The notes below the pieces were generated by a model. It did no database searches. It saw nothing but the letters and a program-made list of their open reading frames with translations, and was not told the DNA's origin. Shown piece after piece: positions 63,478 to 64,000 of a stretch of 64,000 bases of DNA. The stretch comes from Agriotes lineatus (taxonomy: Eukaryota; Arthropoda; Insecta; Coleoptera; Elateridae): assembly GCA_940337035.1 (NCBI GenBank), contig CALNHX010003653.1:1-64000 (forward strand). Reading direction: 5' to 3'. The position numbers and the translations under genes were made by a program. Each line of letters starts with the position of its first letter. Positions within the stretch are counted from its first letter, which is position 1.

Positions 63478-64000
63478 ATATGAATTTCAAAAATATTAAA
63501 AAGCAACAAATTCTGCTACAACCTACACCTACAGGAATAAACGGTGTATTTGCAGCAAGAACTCTAACGAAAAATAAGGAATGGTTAACAATAAAACTGG
63601 TCAACCTAAATAATAAGGAAGAAATTTTAAGGAAAAATACTACAGTGGCAAAAGCGGAAGAAAATTTCAATGTCATAGAAAAGAAGGCAAATGCAAAGGA
63701 ATATCCAGTTACAGCAATTCAGAAATACCAAGAAGATTGGATTATGGAAAATTTCAACTTAAAACACTTAGAAGAATACCCAAAAGGATTAATCTGCGAA
63801 TTAATAGCGCGCTACAGCGACATCTTCTCGGACGGAGTAAATCTAACCACAGCGCACAACGTAAAACACAAAATAATCGTGGAAAACGACCAACCAATAG
63901 CGAAGCGTCCGTACAGAGTTCCATTTCACCAAAGAGAAATATTAAGGAAGGAAATCGATAGGTTGCTAGAAGCAAAAATTATTAGGCCATCAAGCTCACC
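63478..64000 (+). pseudogene. Gypsy pol, pre-RT region and RT start
   Basis: Open from about 63478 to the window end: GINGVFAARTLTKNKEWLTI, ENFNVIEKKANAKEY, LICELIARYSDIFSDGVNLT, HNVKHKIIVENDQPIAKRPY and KEIDRLLEAKIIRPSSS. The region around RYSDIFSD and the R-P-Y-R-V-P motif start the Gypsy RT fold. The catalytic box lies beyond the window. Confidence 0.88.

Larger units (their letters stand above)
58597..64000 (+). mobile_element. Gypsy LTR retrotransposon, 5' part, runs off the window
   Basis: Order: LTR, long leader, gag with zinc knuckle, protease, linker, start of RT. The RT is entered at the last bases (KRPYRVPFHQREI and RLLEAKIIRPSSS, the Gypsy RT start). It carries a stop in gag, a changed protease site and two frame changes in pol. 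Confidence 0.88.

Noticed and set aside
61299..63676. Minus-strand frames over the Gypsy element
   Set aside because: They mirror the N/Q- and K/E-rich coding of the plus strand and contain only leucine/serine/phenylalanine-rich shadows.

Overview
The window looks like repeat-dense insect chromosomal DNA. A beetle is my best guess from the style of the UGT exon and the transposon mix, but nothing here fixes the species. Genes lie far apart, splice sites are eukaryotic, the DNA is AT-rich, and almost every recognisable reading frame belongs to a transposable element. Only two host loci are convincing: a first exon of a UDP-glycosyltransferase (8105-8342, minus) and a nine-finger C2H2 zinc-finger protein (51478-52359, plus).

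Layout. 1-4616: a BEL/Pao LTR retrotransposon on the minus strand, broken by frameshifts and by a 422-bp MITE. 4693-8000: a hairpin-bearing element, a solo LTR with its target duplication, and several foldback MITEs. 8105-8342: the UGT exon. 9061-17486: a possible 8.4-kb TIR element stuffed with younger insertions, including a 0.84-kb inverted duplication and a tRNA-Asp-bearing hairpin element. 20969-23832: a hAT-type element with an 8-bp target duplication that holds a Rosa-like mariner remnant and a dead mariner. 24490-24872: a minisatellite. 26110-36878: one LINE copy split by at least six insertions, among them an LTR element that carries an apparently intact mariner transposase, and a Copia element. 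41273-42199: a solo LTR with a visible promoter. 42203-49640: a decayed ZMYM1-like hAT transposase, itself invaded by a LINE fragment and by a 4.5-kb hAT element that carries an RTE-like LINE. 49774-51001: a TIR element holding another hAT C-terminus. 52581-54211: a hAT-like nonautonomous element. 54930-57526: a pogo/DDE_1 transposase pseudogene. 58597-64000: the 5' part of a Gypsy retrotransposon that runs off the end.

The most unusual signal is a set of seven short elements from four sequence families (4693, 5439, 12360, 14738, 29917, 56332, 57654). They share an architecture I cannot place in a known superfamily: a conserved AATAG start, a 110-140 bp near-perfect hairpin, a motif close to TATTTTATC straight after it, a family-specific body, and an end close to GATAAA. 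In one family the body carries a tRNA-Asp-like Pol III module followed by a T8 tract.

The target duplications and interrupted reading frames let many insertions be ordered in time, so the window is a readable record of successive transposition. No host pathway can be inferred, because the two host genes are unrelated and incomplete.
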